Positions 1 to 16,071 of a DNA stretch of 64,000 nucleotides are shown piece by piece. The position numbers were made by a program, and so were the translations under genes. Where the stretch lies: the NCBI GenBank assembly GCA_963693285.1, contig OY848928.1, forward strand, positions 4,989,827-5,053,826, read 5' to 3'. The stretch is from Xestospongia muta (lineage: Eukaryota > Porifera > Demospongiae > Haplosclerida > Petrosiidae). Below the pieces are notes generated by a model. It worked only from the letters and a program-made list of their open reading frames with translations. It ran no database searches and had not been told where the DNA came from. The stretch's first letter is position 1. Every line of letters starts with the position of its first letter.

Positions 1-159
1 GGTGCTAATAGTGATGATCAGAAAGAAGAAGATGAATATTATGACGAAGAATTTGAAGAAGAAGAAGGAGACTATCAATTGACATACTTTGATCCAGGGG
101 ATGACTTGGTTGGCGACGACGAGGACAACTTAGATGAGACTGGAGGTTCTTACTATTAA
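1..159 (+). CDS. POLR3G: RNA polymerase III subunit RPC7-like, C-terminal end (partial)
   Basis: The window opens inside an exon that reads 52 codons to a TAA stop at 157-159. It is very acidic (runs of D and E) and ends YFDPGDDLVGDDEDNLDET followed by GGSYY. Human POLR3G and POLR3GL end with a similar acidic stretch containing a YF-x-x-G-D-D motif and a final D-x-N-M-D-E-A-T-Y, so I read this as the tail of RPC7, which sits in the RPC3/RPC6/RPC7 initiation subcomplex of Pol III. Only the tail is visible, and acidic tails are low-complexity, so the call rests on the motif pattern. The gene runs toward WDR48, which is on the opposite strand. Confidence 0.55.
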   Translation, partial: GANSDDQKEEDEYYDEEFEEEEGDYQLTYFDPGDDLVGDDEDNLDETGGSYY

Positions 160-374
160 AACTTGAAGAGCCTTTAAAAATGAAATGTGTTGTTATTCTC
201 CCAAGTTGTTGGTATATACAAGTCTGCTATATTGCAGTAAATACTTGTAGTTTGTAATGAGAAGTTTGGTCGATAAAAAAGTTAACTTTATTTATAATTT
301 TTATAATCAAAAACAAACTATTGTTTATTCACAGATTAATAACAATTATCAATTTATTATTATTTTTGAAAGAA
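160..374. other. Short intergenic gap / 3' UTR
   Basis: AT-rich sequence after the RPC7-like stop. It probably includes that gene's 3' UTR. No other feature was recognised. Confidence 0.4.
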
Positions 375-666
375 ATGAGCTATAAATTAAGAGAGACAAC
401 ACAACAAACAATAAATTATTTACTAGAAGGAGTGGGAGCAGTCTCTTCTAAAGATTCCGTTCCTGTACCAGCTGGTGTGGTAATATCTTTAATTTTATAT
501 TGTAGTTTCATATCCCCACCACTTTTCCAAATTGTATGTTTAACAGTTCTTATATTTAAAGAAGGGTCGAGTGCCTATTATAAATGAATCAAGGAAGCAA
601 AAAGTGACAAGAGAAAAAAAGGAGTTAAATTTAATGATAGTTATAGCCATACAAAGAATAGATTAG
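375..666 (+). CDS. Small two-exon ORF candidate, function unknown
   Basis: A possible 69-aa protein. Exon 1 runs 375-479 (MSYKLRETTQQTINYLLEG...) and meets a good donor, GTAATA. Exon 2 runs 562-666 after a TTTAAAG acceptor and reads KGRVPIINESRKQKVT... to TAG. The two parts join in phase 0. The sequence is hydrophilic and basic toward the end, with no signal peptide. I do not recognise the family. It could instead be 3' UTR of the RPC7-like gene, because both lie on the same strand and the open frame is short. Confidence 0.25.
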
Positions 667-805
667 TAAAATAATTAAGTTGTTTAACTTTTCTCTTATC
701 ATTGCCAACTTAAGGAATGACTAAATATCAGGTACACACATTCTTTACAAGTCCCATTGAGAAGATTGGACACCAAGTTAAGCATGAGGTGCACTCTTGT
801 GTTCA

Positions 806-861
806 TCTCTCTCCCTCTCTCTCTCTCTCTCACTATCCCCCCCCCCCTCTCTCTCTCTCAC

Positions 862-897
<36 letters not shown>
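806..897. repeat. (CT)n microsatellite
   Basis: About 90 bp of CT-rich simple sequence interrupted by a C run. Open frames through it are only repeat translations. Confidence 0.9.
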
Positions 898-900
<3 letters not shown>

Positions 901-951
901 CATATATCATATTACATTATGACTGTATATTTTACTTTACCACTCACTGTT

Positions 952-5958
<5,007 letters not shown>

Positions 5959-6131
5959 GACGCACGGAGAACAACTGTTAGTCTCTTTAAACTTATGTGA
6001 GCAACAACATCGCCATGTTAAGGCTTGTGGGAGGGGCGGTTGATGGGCGTGGCCGAGTTATTAGTCAGCAAGTCAAGTGATCTACGCATTTTTTCTTCTA
6101 TCTTCGTATCTTTGTGCGCTGTATATCGGCC
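5959..6131. promoter_or_regulatory. Bidirectional promoter region, WDR48 / TMEM50
   Basis: Only 173 bp separate the two divergent start codons. The interval is less AT-rich than its surroundings and holds GGGAGGGGCGG near 6031-6041, which resembles a GC box. Promoter function is inferred from position. Confidence 0.55.
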
Positions 6132-6565
6132 ATGAGTGGTTGTTTAGACAAGATCAGTTGTGATTGTGACTGTTGTGACTGTGAACCAGTCAGAGAATGG
6201 TTTAAACCAAAACGAAATATGTTTGCTTCAGCTTTATCAGGAACACTGGTAACTATAAACCAATCAATGTAATACCACTCTTGTTAATATAATTATAATA
6301 TCTCGTATATCATCTATCATAAGAGACTGGTCTGCTAGTTTATAAACTAAATTTTGTGTGGGTGTGGTTTGTCATTCTTTGTTGCTATAGTTACATGTTT
6401 TTATGTGTCTTGTTTAGTTTGCTATTGGATGGTGGTTTGTTATCGATGCATGTGCTGAACATGCAGAGGCCGTGTATACAGCTTACTTTGTCTGTGGCAT
6501 ATTCTCTACAATAGCTTTATTGATGTAAGATGTGTCATATTTACTATACTCTTTAAGATTTATAA

Positions 6566-6601
<36 letters not shown>

Positions 6602-7465
6602 TGCACTCACACACATACACACACATTAGGATCAACTCCATCTCAACAGGACAGATAATGGGTGATACATATACTGAAGGATGTCTTGGTAGAAGAGGTC
6701 AGTATCAATCTAGTATCATGTAGACGTGGGTGCACTAACTGGATGTTGTGTTCTTACTTTGTTCTTTCCTTCCAGCTGCTCGTGTATGGTTGTTTATCGG
6801 ATTTTTGTTTGCATTTGGTGGACTGATTGGTTCTCTATGGATATTTATTCAAGAGTTTCTTGTACCAGGTAAACCTTTTAGTCTTGCTTGTTCATTTCCT
6901 TATCTTATTGATAGCTGTGGAACACACTGGACATTTGTCCTTAGAATCAAATGACCCCACCAATATCACAGCTTCACCATCACCATCACCTTCTCTAACA
7001 CCGACTTCCTCTACTCCTGAACACTCAGCCCATATATGGCAAGGGATTGCTTTTTTTCTACAGAACCTCTTTATTTTTATGAGGTAAATTTTCTTATTAA
7101 TGATACAATACTTTATAACTTTTTAAAGCTTATTCTATTAGCAAGAAGAGACGGTCTTTAATGGAAATTTATACTATACTTTAGACCCTTTATCTAATTA
7201 TAAAATATACTCCAGACCCTTTACCTAATTATAAATATACTTTAGACCCTTTACCTAATTATAAAATATACTTAAGACCCTTTATCTAAATCTAAAATAG
7301 TTTCAATTTTGTATTAAAGTAAAGTGGTCAATACCAGTAAATTGTTATTTGATAACCAGACTAAATTAATTATGTTGTTGTTATTGTTATTGTTATTCTT
7401 ATTCTTATTCTTATAGCATACTTGTGTTTAAGTTTGGAAGAACAGAAGAAGAAGACTCGTGGTAG
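6132..7465 (+). CDS. TMEM50: TMEM50 family four-pass membrane protein
   Basis: A 200-aa model. Exons: 6132-6248, 6418-6524, 6630-6697, 6776-6868, 6915-7083, 7417-7465. It matches human TMEM50A/B: GWWFVIDA in the first membrane segment, then M-I-N-x-x-S-x-G-Q, the GD-x-Y-x-E-G-C-L-G motif, A-R-V-W-L-F-I-G-F and a C-terminal V-F-K-F-G-R-T-E. The family is small, ER/Golgi membrane-embedded and linked to protein sorting. About 40 extra residues rich in S, T and P (exon 5) lie in the loop before the last membrane segment, so this protein is longer than the roughly 158-aa vertebrate forms. An AATAAA-like polyadenylation signal is near 7512. Confidence 0.93.
7170..7290. repeat. Short minisatellite
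   Basis: About four copies of a 32-34 bp unit containing TAGACCCTTTA-CTAATTATAAA in TMEM50 intron 5. Confidence 0.8.
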
Positions 7466-7738
7466 AACAAGATTGAAATCTCTACAATGTTTTTTTTGTT
7501 TCCTCCTTTGCTAATAAAGTAGTATTGTCATTATGTATCACACAGTCTGATGTAAATTATAATATTATTAATAATTATTATTTTATCGTCAAATTAAAGT
7601 TTTGTCCGTTTTAAATTTGAATATCAACTAAACGCGAGTTAACGGTCTAGAATGGAATTCGGCCACACCTTGCATCAATGACATCATGAAACATAAACTA
7701 ATGACCCAAGCCATTTTGATGCACTTTTAAAAAGAAGG
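7466..7738. other. Intergenic, TMEM50 3' UTR to next gene
   Basis: 273 bp of AT-rich sequence. It holds the TMEM50 polyadenylation region and the presumed promoter of the intronless gene downstream. No repeat or RNA gene was recognised. Confidence 0.5.
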
Positions 7739-10700
7739 ATGCTGCCTGCAAATTTTGTCTTGTTACTCTTCACAGCTGTTACTGCTTCTGAGTATTATGT
7801 CTCAGCTCCTAATGGAGAACCTTGTCCTCATACTATTGACCTACCTTGTCACAACCTCTCCTTTTATTCTGATGATTACTTCACTGATGACACAATCTTC
7901 TACTTCCTAGAGGGAACTCATACTCTACAACGTACATTAGAGATCAATAATGTAAGTAATTTAACTCTACAAGGGTTAAAAACTGTGTCACATCTACCAC
8001 AGTTACAATGTAGTGGTGATAAAAATGGTATATCGTTCACAAACACAAATGATGTATATATAAGTGATCTATTAATAGTTAAGTGTGGACATCAACCAGC
8101 TTTCCAGACCTCAAATTCACCCTACAACAATAGTGCAATGAGCTTTGTTAATTCTTCACATGTCTTGCTCCGGAATACTCAAATCTATAATAGTACTGGT
8201 ATCGGGTTGCTAGTCGTGAACAGTATTAATATCACCATAGCAACAACAATAATGAAGAATAATGGAAGGAACCTGGTTGTTATCTATAATGAAATTGAAT
8301 CATGCTCAAATGACACGTTTCAATTTACAATTACAGATGATAGCAAATTTATTGGAGGTGAGGTCAGCTTTAATTTAAGTCAAGGCTGTGATTATAGTGT
8401 TAACATATTCCTTACTGGTGTAATCATACGAGATAGCAATCAAAACAACTTGGCCTTCTATGTTTGTACAAACTCCAGCTACTCACTCCAGATGAGCAAT
8501 GTCACTTGCATGGATGCACAATCTGGATCAGGGGTTAGTATAGTGTTAGATACATTGTGTACTACAAGTTATAATAAGAAATGTTGCTTAAATAAACAAA
8601 GAGATTGTAACATTAATATACTTGGAAGTCATTTTGTGGGTAATAATGCTTCACTGTTTGGTCAAGTTGGTGGAATATCAGTCTCTTTAAATGGTCCTAT
8701 ACCCTCATGTAGACAAAACATACTGATCAATTCTTGCAGTGTCGTTAACAACTTTGGACGTTACTCAGGTATAGGGATACTGTCGTTGTATTCAATTGAA
8801 GTGACAATAAGAAACAGTACGTTAGACAAGAATCGTTCTCCATCAGTATCTTTTCCAGCTGCTCTTGTAATTTTTACAACCATGTTAACTCTTGAAAATG
8901 TCACTATTTCAAACTCACTCACATCAGCTGGTATATTAATGTTTAGCTCAACAGTTGTAATACGGGGCACAAACAATGTAATAGAGAACAATAATGGATA
9001 TCATGGAGGAGGTATAGGATTACATGAGAATTCTCATATTAGATTGGGTACTCCTGATGCTAAACTCATGTTTTATAACAATAATGCTTCAGAGTTTGGA
9101 GGGGCTTTGTTTCTAGGGAGATCAAACACTTTGTTCTCTATAACAGATTGCTTTGTAGAGGTAGTTTCACACATTCCATTGACTGGAGGACTGTATTTTA
9201 GTGGTAATCGTGCTACTATTGCTGGGGATGATATATTTGGTTTAATTGAAGGTCAATGCCTACACACGCCTGTATTTAATCCTCCCATTCAGAATCTCTC
9301 CATTTCGTCCAGACCCATCGGAGTGTGCTTATGTGATGATGACTCAAATCTTAATTGTAATGTAAGAAATCTCTCACGAGTAGTTCTACCTGGTACAACA
9401 ATTTATCTTAATATAGTTCCTGTAGGTCAAGCAGGTGGAGACAATCAGTTTTCAAAAACACTTGGTACTATTCGTACCATTGAGAATGGAGGAAACCCAA
9501 GACCAGAAAAAAGGATTGAAGCTACGTGTGAAATTTTGCAATATCCAGCCATAACTACCCAGTCATTAGACCCTATCAATGTCACCATAACAACATCTGA
9601 GTCATCTGAATTGTACAATTCATCTGAAGAGCTAACCATTACCCTTGAAGTGACCTTTGAACCTTGTCCATATGGTTTTCAATTTTCTGATTCAACTGAC
9701 AAATGTGACTGTAATCCAAGTCTTGCAAAAGCAATACGAAATCTTCACTGCAATGCCAGCACAAAGACATTTAGTCATAATACTGATGTATGGATAGGAA
9801 CATTCAATGAGAGTGAACGTAGGTGTCTCATTGCATATCACTGCTCATACTGCACATCTCGTAATGTAACTTTCACACTTGAGACTGAAGATAAACAGTG
9901 TGCTCTCAATCGATCTGGACTACTCTGTGGACATTGTGCTGGAACACTCAGTCTCATGTTAGGTTCCAATCAATGTGGACAATGTAATAATGGCTACATA
10001 GCTCTTATCATACCATTTGCTCTGGCAGGTATAGCACTGGTAGCTTTCCTCTTTGCTTTAAACTTAACTGTATCTGAGGGTACCATCAATGGACTTATAT
10101 TCTACATTAACATTGTCAAAATTTGTGAAGATCTCTTTCTTCCCAATAATGTACCAATTATAACACAATTTATCAGTTGGTTTAACTTAGATCTAGGCAT
10201 TCAGACTTGCTTTTATAACGGAATGGATGCTTATTCTAAGACATGGCTCCAAATTGTATTCCCACTCTACATCTGGCTACTAATGTTGCTGATAGTAATT
10301 ATATGTCAAAAATCTTCAGTAATGACTAGATTATTAGGTAAAAATGTGATACCTGTTCTGGCTACTCTCTTGCTGTTGTCTTATACTAAACTGTTTCGAA
10401 TGATTGGTGATGCTCTAAGCTTCAAAAAAGTACCTGCTATTAACTGCCAAAATAAAGTTGTTTGGACTAGTGATCCAACATTGGAGTATTTCCAACGAAA
10501 ACATATCCCTCTGGGTGTGTTTGCTATATTTGTAATTGTTTTCTTCACTTTACCATACACACTAGGTTTACTTCTGGGATCTAAAGTACATGGTTATTTA
10601 TCCCAATATTGTTGTAGCAAGTTATGGGTGAAATTGAGACCTTTTTTTGATGCTTATAACAGTCCTTACAAAGATCTTTATCGTTTTTGGACAGGTCTTC

Positions 10701-11230
10701 TTCTACTTATTCGAGTTTTTGTTTTAATTGTAGTAATTGTTGCTTCAATACACATAACGACTGTGTTGATCACCTTAACGGCCGTTCTGTTGACAGCTAA
10801 TTCATGGTTTCGTGGTGTTTATTTCAAGGCACACCTCAACATTCTTGAATCTTGGTTCTTAATGAATGTTATTATTGTCAGCACTTTGGCTACTAAGGGA
10901 GAAAACACAGCACAAATTACAACCATTTTTAGTGTCTCGTTGGCAATGCTCATATTTGTAGGCATCCTCATTTATCATACCTATGAAGAATTGAAGAAAT
11001 ACTCATATTTCAAGACCTTCTTTAATAAAATTAAGCTCAAAATTCAGAAAAATCCTCGAAGTGAAGATAGTAGAGTTTGTTTCATTACCGATACAAGTGT
11101 CCGTGTTAGCAATGATGGCGATCGCACACATATGAGGAGAGAAACACTTCTTTATGATGTTTCAGATGAGGATGAAAGAGGTGGACTTTTCCATATTATG
11201 AATGATGTATTTCCTTCCAGTGATAAGTAA
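7739..11230 (+). CDS. Intronless beta-helix ectodomain, multi-pass membrane protein
   Basis: One open frame of 1163 aa with no introns. Residues 1-16 form a signal peptide (MLPANFVLLLFTAVTA). Residues about 20-510 are rich in N, S and hydrophobics with spaced Cys. They repeat short strands such as NNVSNLTLQG and H-V-L-L-R-N-T, typical of a right-handed parallel beta-helix, with many N-glycosylation sequons. Residues about 640-750 are Cys-rich (C-x-C, CGHC, CGQC). From about 751 to 1080 there are 7-9 hydrophobic segments, with a conserved-looking FDAYNSPYKDLYRFW stretch (about 967-981) before the fifth. A short hydrophilic tail follows. I know similar proteins as large families in sponges and cnidarians, without a proven function. 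The membrane part recalls TRP-like or FLC-like channels, but that is speculative. It is probably a surface receptor or channel. Confidence 0.85.
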   Translation: MLPANFVLLLFTAVTASEYYVSAPNGEPCPHTIDLPCHNLSFYSDDYFTDDTIFYFLEGTHTLQRTLEINNVSNLTLQGLKTVSHLPQLQCSGDKNGISFTNTNDVYISDLLIVKCGHQPAFQTSNSPYNNSAMSFVNSSHVLLRNTQIYNSTGIGLLVVNSINITIATTIMKNNGRNLVVIYNEIESCSNDTFQFTITDDSKFIGGEVSFNLSQGCDYSVNIFLTGVIIRDSNQNNLAFYVCTNSSYSLQMSNVTCMDAQSGSGVSIVLDTLCTTSYNKKCCLNKQRDCNINILGSHFVGNNASLFGQVGGISVSLNGPIPSCRQNILINSCSVVNNFGRYSGIGILSLYSIEVTIRNSTLDKNRSPSVSFPAALVIFTTMLTLENVTISNSLTSAGILMFSSTVVIRGTNNVIENNNGYHGGGIGLHENSHIRLGTPDAKLMFYNNNASEFGGALFLGRSNTLFSITDCFVEVVSHIPLTGGLYFSGNRATIAGDDIFGLIEGQCLHTPVFNPPIQNLSISSRPIGVCLCDDDSNLNCNVRNLSRVVLPGTTIYLNIVPVGQAGGDNQFSKTLGTIRTIENGGNPRPEKRIEATCEILQYPAITTQSLDPINVTITTSESSELYNSSEELTITLEVTFEPCPYGFQFSDSTDKCDCNPSLAKAIRNLHCNASTKTFSHNTDVWIGTFNESERRCLIAYHCSYCTSRNVTFTLETEDKQCALNRSGLLCGHCAGTLSLMLGSNQCGQCNNGYIALIIPFALAGIALVAFLFALNLTVSEGTINGLIFYINIVKICEDLFLPNNVPIITQFISWFNLDLGIQTCFYNGMDAYSKTWLQIVFPLYIWLLMLLIVIICQKSSVMTRLLGKNVIPVLATLLLLSYTKLFRMIGDALSFKKVPAINCQNKVVWTSDPTLEYFQRKHIPLGVFAIFVIVFFTLPYTLGLLLGSKVHGYLSQYCCSKLWVKLRPFFDAYNSPYKDLYRFWTGLLLLIRVFVLIVVIVASIHITTVLITLTAVLLTANSWFRGVYFKAHLNILESWFLMNVIIVSTLATKGENTAQITTIFSVSLAMLIFVGILIYHTYEELKKYSYFKTFFNKIKLKIQKNPRSEDSRVCFITDTSVRVSNDGDRTHMRRETLLYDVSDEDERGGLFHIMNDVFPSSDK

Positions 11231-11553
11231 TTTGTGTGAAAATATTTTTGACCTTTGTTTGCTAAACCTAATAAAATGTATTTCATTGTGTAGCTTTTCT
11301 TTGTTGTATCGCCAAACTTTAAACTGCTATAATTGTTTTTAAAAGATTGGTTTCATGCTATACTTTAATAATAATTGACTGTTTTAGTAATAACCTCTAT
11401 AAAACAAATAAAATAATTATAGTTGATATTGTCCATGTTACTAATAAAGAAGACGTGTTAAGAGAATAGAGTAATATATAGGATTTAAAAAACTCAACTT
11501 AAAGCAGTTTACAGAATAACATGTACATATATTGTATGATGTGTTGATACTAG
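11231..11553. other. Convergent intergenic gap
   Basis: 323 bp between two convergent genes. It contains AATAAA-type signals for both strands (for example AATAAAATG near 11270) and nothing else recognised. Confidence 0.5.
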
Positions 11554-13673
11554 TTAAACTGCTTGAGCATATAGTGGTCCCTGCTCAATAACAATATCAG
11601 AATAAGGTTGATCCTGTTGGAATTTAATAGCTCCTTCTTTGGCTAACAGGAGACAACTATAAAACCGGGAAGCAGCTTGCTTACGACTACATTTACGAGT
11701 GAGGTCATTGAAGTGAAGATTGTCTGTTTGATTGAAGCACTTCTCTAACATTCTCAGAACTTGTTGTGTACGTTTGTTCCACCTTCGTTCCTCTCCACTT
11801 TGTTCTTCTGTTGTTGCAGCTGATTGGTCCTTATCCTGTTCGTTTTCAGCATCTCCTTCTAGATCTGGTAGATCTGGAATTACTCTGGAGATTTGACCAT
11901 CTTCACCTTCTAAATCCTGTTCCAATGCATTAGTTGATGCCAGTGGTAGAAGTTGGTCATCCATATTATCACGATGATCAAGATCAAATTCAGCTTCTTT
12001 CATTTCGTCAAGCATATCCCCAACAGGTGGATCCACAGGAATATCAGTAATCGGAATAAGTGAGTCTTCGATGGTCGAGTTAGCCAATGGAGCATCATCA
12101 CGAGGAACTTCAATATCCTTTAGCAGCGAGGTGTCGATTTTGAGGTCAGCTGTATTAAGAGAACGCAAGTTCCTTGTAATCAAACCGGACAGTACACTGG
12201 TAATACCATGCACAGTAGGATTATGATACAACTGCTCCACGCTAGCACTTTCCTTCCAAAGCAGTGCTTTCTTTGTGGGCGGAGGGAAACACTTGACTTG
12301 AAGAGTATCTGAATGGTCTTGCAACTGTGCACGAATAAAATCACCCTTTAATTCCATTTCTTTATCAACAATCAACTTTCTCTTACGCCTCTGACGAACT
12401 TTGATCCCCGAAACATCAATAGGCTCTAAAATGAAACCTTCTTCTTCGCGGAGTGACTCCTCTGGTACTTGAGGAGCAGGGGCTGGTCTATCAACCTCCA
12501 TAGGCTCTTCATTATCCTTAGGTTGTTGGTCAGACGCAGGCTGACCTAAACCACTTGCTTCAAAGTTAAGCTCATCCAACTGTGGCATATTAGAAGCATT
12601 CAAAAGATCCTCTTGCAGTCCAAATTGACCGAAGTCACCAAACCCATCACCAAACCCTCCACCAAATCCGGCTCTGTCCAGTCCCTGTTCATCTAGGACA
12701 TGGTTCTGTCTGTCTGTCTCCATCAAGTTATCACCTGTGGTCTCAGCAGGAAGATTTATCTGTGATGTGTCGCCTAACTGACTGTGGTCTTGTAACGTCG
12801 AGGCTCTTCTGGGTATTTCAATATCTTCAAGCATACCACCAAATTCATTTTCCATGCTTTGAAAATCATCAGTCGGTAATAACATTCCATTTGTAATGGC
12901 ATCATCTCGTAATGTGATATCTTCTGCTCGACTACGATGCATCATAAACTGCTCTTCTAAGTCGATTGAACTAAAAAAAGTCAGAAGACATCGTATAACT
13001 AACAAAATGATGTATTGTCTTTGAAGTGACCATAATAAGTTTTTGTAGCCAATTCTTAAAGTTTTATGCTAACAACAAGCGAAGGTTTGAACAATGTAAC
13101 AAAATTTTGGTAGCATAAAAAAATTGAGAAAAATTTTTGCTATTTTTTATTACAAATAGTGTCACATTAACATTATACTTCTGCTCCAGATATCATAACA
13201 ATTTGAGTTACACCTTGTCTCTATAACACATATTACTAGTACTACTACTTACCCAAGATCAGCCACAGCTGTTTCAAAGTCGTGAAATATTTCAGGTAAG
13301 GTAATAGTGTCGCTATTGGCAACAGCACCATCAATAGGTAGATCAACAATACCAGGTCTTGAGAGAGAAATTATCTTAACATTAGCTAAAATATAGTTAC
13401 CAACCTGAAGGCCATCTTGATCTTGGCACAAGCTTCTCCTAAATCTTGTATAAGATACTTTTGTTTACGAGAATAGATTCGGACGACTCCTAACAATAAA
13501 TGACCTGATGTCCTCAACGCCATCTTGACCTTCGGGGAAATAATGTCATCGACAGTTTTCTCTACATCAGTTTCAAAAACGTGAGCCTTTGTTAACTTCT
13601 TGTCCCAGTGAGCAGCTAGCCATACTTTGGCTAGGGGACCTTTTTTTGAGAGGACAAAATGAGCATAGAACAT
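11554..13673 (-). CDS. RAD21: RAD21/SCC1 cohesin kleisin
   Basis: A 596-aa model in three exons: 13673-13405, 13357-13253, 12970-11554. The N-terminal kleisin domain begins [20 protein letters not shown] and continues through a typical [14 protein letters not shown] junction made by splicing. The middle is acidic and holds the [11 protein letters not shown] and KRKLIVD motifs. The C-terminal winged helix ([18 protein letters not shown] ... [14 protein letters not shown]) binds the SMC1 head. The protein closes the cohesin ring for sister-chromatid cohesion, looping and repair. A separase-type cleavage site was not pinned down. It lies 612 bp head-to-head from a PYCR gene. Confidence 0.96.
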
Positions 13674-14285
13674 GACGGATAGTATCCTAGAAAAAGCAAC
13701 TTATTAGAACGTTACCATTAGATCTATTGCTCCACCCCTCAATGCTGATAATCTAAATGGGTGTGGCTTGATCATTAGCAATGAACGATTATAAAAACTA
13801 CTTTATCTAATGTATGCATGATAGTGGCTACATGTAACACATTATTTATTATATGTTATGTTGTATCTGTTCCAAGATATTTAATTTAATAAGGATATCT
13901 CATTTTCTTACCAATACAGGTGGTAGCATAAATTTATATAATAGTTTAAAAGTCTAACCTTTGCGACTGCTAAAGAAGCTTTATTATAGAACGTTTAAGT
14001 CTCAAAAAACTCTTTATACAGTTTGAAGACACCTTTAGTACTGGTCAGATGTTTTTGCCTTCTAAAAGAAACAAGGCTCTTCTACAACATAGTCCGCCAT
14101 TTTTTCGCAACCTCGGTGAAAAAATTCAAAATTGTAAACTAACAGACTGCGCATGCTCAAACGTATTGGGCCCGCGCAACAATACTTCTTTGTTCACACG
14201 TGGTTGACATGCAATAATAATGTTTTTGTGTCTTCAATACCGGTCTGTTGTCTGTTGTCTGTTAGTCGATTGAGAAAGAAGAGAA
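13674..14285. promoter_or_regulatory. Bidirectional promoter region, RAD21 / PYCR
   Basis: 612 bp between divergent start codons. The part near 14140-14175 is CpG-containing (GACTGCGCATGC, GGGCCCGCGC) against an AT-rich background, the likely core of one or both promoters. A 5' UTR exon of RAD21 may lie between 13680 and 14100. Confidence 0.5.
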
Positions 14286-15726
14286 ATGTCTCTCAGTGTA
14301 TCTTCAGTAGGATTTATAGGAGCAGGAAAAATTGCTACTGCAATGGCTAGAGGGCTGTTGGCAGCTGGACTACTTAGTAAAGATCGTATCACTGCTTCTG
14401 CACCATCAAAAAAGGACATTGATACTATAGAGGTACTATCTGTTATCATTAACGTGTTATCATTAAAATGATATGATATTTAAATCTATTTTAGAAATTG
14501 GGGATTAATGTTACCCATAGCAACGAGGAGACAGTAAAGAACAGCGAGGTGATATTGGTAGCTGTCAAACCTCATGTGGTAACTAAAGTTCTGAAAGAGG
14601 TCTCTCATTGTGTTACTCGTGATCATCTGATTATATCAGTAGCAGCTGGTATTCCTTTAGAAAAGATAGAGAAAGTAAGAAGAAACATTACATAATCCTA
14701 TTATAATATCTTTGCATATCGAGAAGCCAGATGAGAACATTTTTTGATTATTACCACGTTAATCTTCTTGTCTCCTCTGTTTAGATAAATTATTTAGTTG
14801 TTTGTTATTAAACTGTATCTCTTTACAGACATAATAGATCCTACTGCCAATAGACTCATTGTTTTTTTCACTTCCTTCAATAGAATTTACCGGACAATAC
14901 TAGAGTGATTCGTTGTATGCCTAATACACCAGTGGTTGTACGTGACGGAGTGACCATCTATTCATTGGGTTCTAAGGTCAGAGATGGTGATAAAAATCTG
15001 GTCGACTATCTTTTATCGTCAGTGGGTGTATGTCATGAAATGGACGAATATTACATGGATGTTATTACTGGACTGACTGGGTGTGGTCCTTCTTATGTGA
15101 GTTGCTATAGTAACACAATCTTACACCAACAAAACAAGTACAATATCACATGACTAGATTGGAAATGGATAAAGCTAATGAGATTTCTAAATAGACCTAT
15201 TTGTCATAGGTGATTATATCTGTTTAATAATACAGATGTTTTTAACATTGGATGCACTGGCTGACGGAGGAGTATGGGCGGGGATTCCCAAAGATCTCTC
15301 CCTGCGACTTATAGCACACACTATGTTGGTAAGATATTTCTGATACATCAATCGAATCATTTGTCAAAAGTTTCTAATTTCTATTTACATCTATTGATTT
15401 ATATAATGTACATATACCAGTTAACACTGTTACTTTAGGGAGCTGCAAAGATGGTACTGGACAATGGAAGTCATCCTGGTGAGGTATGTATGTCATAGTA
15501 GTGTCTTCTGTCAATCACATTCCTTCTCTCTCTCTCTCTCTCTCAACAGCTCAAAGATGCAGTTTGCTCTCCAGCTGGAACGTCTATACAAGCTATACAG
15601 GTCCTAGAGAAAGCTGGTTTTCGAGGATTAATGATGGAAGCAGTACAGACAGCAAGTAAAAGAGCTGCTGAATTGTCTCGTATTGAGAATGGGGAGTTAC
15701 AAGATTACGCATTAAAAAGAAGATAA
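14286..15726 (+). CDS. PYCR: Pyrroline-5-carboxylate reductase (copy A)
   Basis: A 284-aa model. Exons: 14286-14432, 14495-14674, 14884-15096, 15236-15328, 15439-15483, 15550-15726. It catalyses the last step of proline synthesis, reducing pyrroline-5-carboxylate with NAD(P)H. Visible signs are the Rossmann motif GFIGAGKIATAMARGL (residues 9-24), VAVKPHVV, VIRCMPNTPVVVRDG, TGLTGCGPSY, DALADGGVWAGIP, and the family signature region KDAVCSPAGTSIQAI near the C terminus. The signature has SPAGT where SPGGT is usual, a change the family tolerates. Length and motifs are normal. A second, divergent copy lies tail-to-tail downstream. Confidence 0.96.
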
Positions 15727-16071
15727 AGTTTTATTAGTATATGAATTTAAAAATAAAGAGATTATAGTTTTATAATGATCTGATAATCATCATCAAAGTA
15801 TCTTATAATTGGTATTACATTTTTAAGCCATTGTTAAATAAATGTCAAGTCAGCTATAGTTTCGCTGCGTAACCGTGTGCAACCAATTACACAATCTAAT
15901 TTTTGTAAGTATTGGGACTTGAGATAGGAGATATGTGAATCATTGTACTATGACTCCTAAGTATGATAACCAATTTTGTCTCATCAAATGTTTCAACTTT
16001 AACTTTCAAAGAGTCATTGTAACTATGACAACATAATTTAAATGACTACTTTCTTGTCTATAAAAATAGTT
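15727..16071. other. Convergent intergenic gap between two PYCR genes
   Basis: 345 bp of AT-rich sequence with the 3' UTRs of both PYCR copies. No repeat was recognised. Confidence 0.5.
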
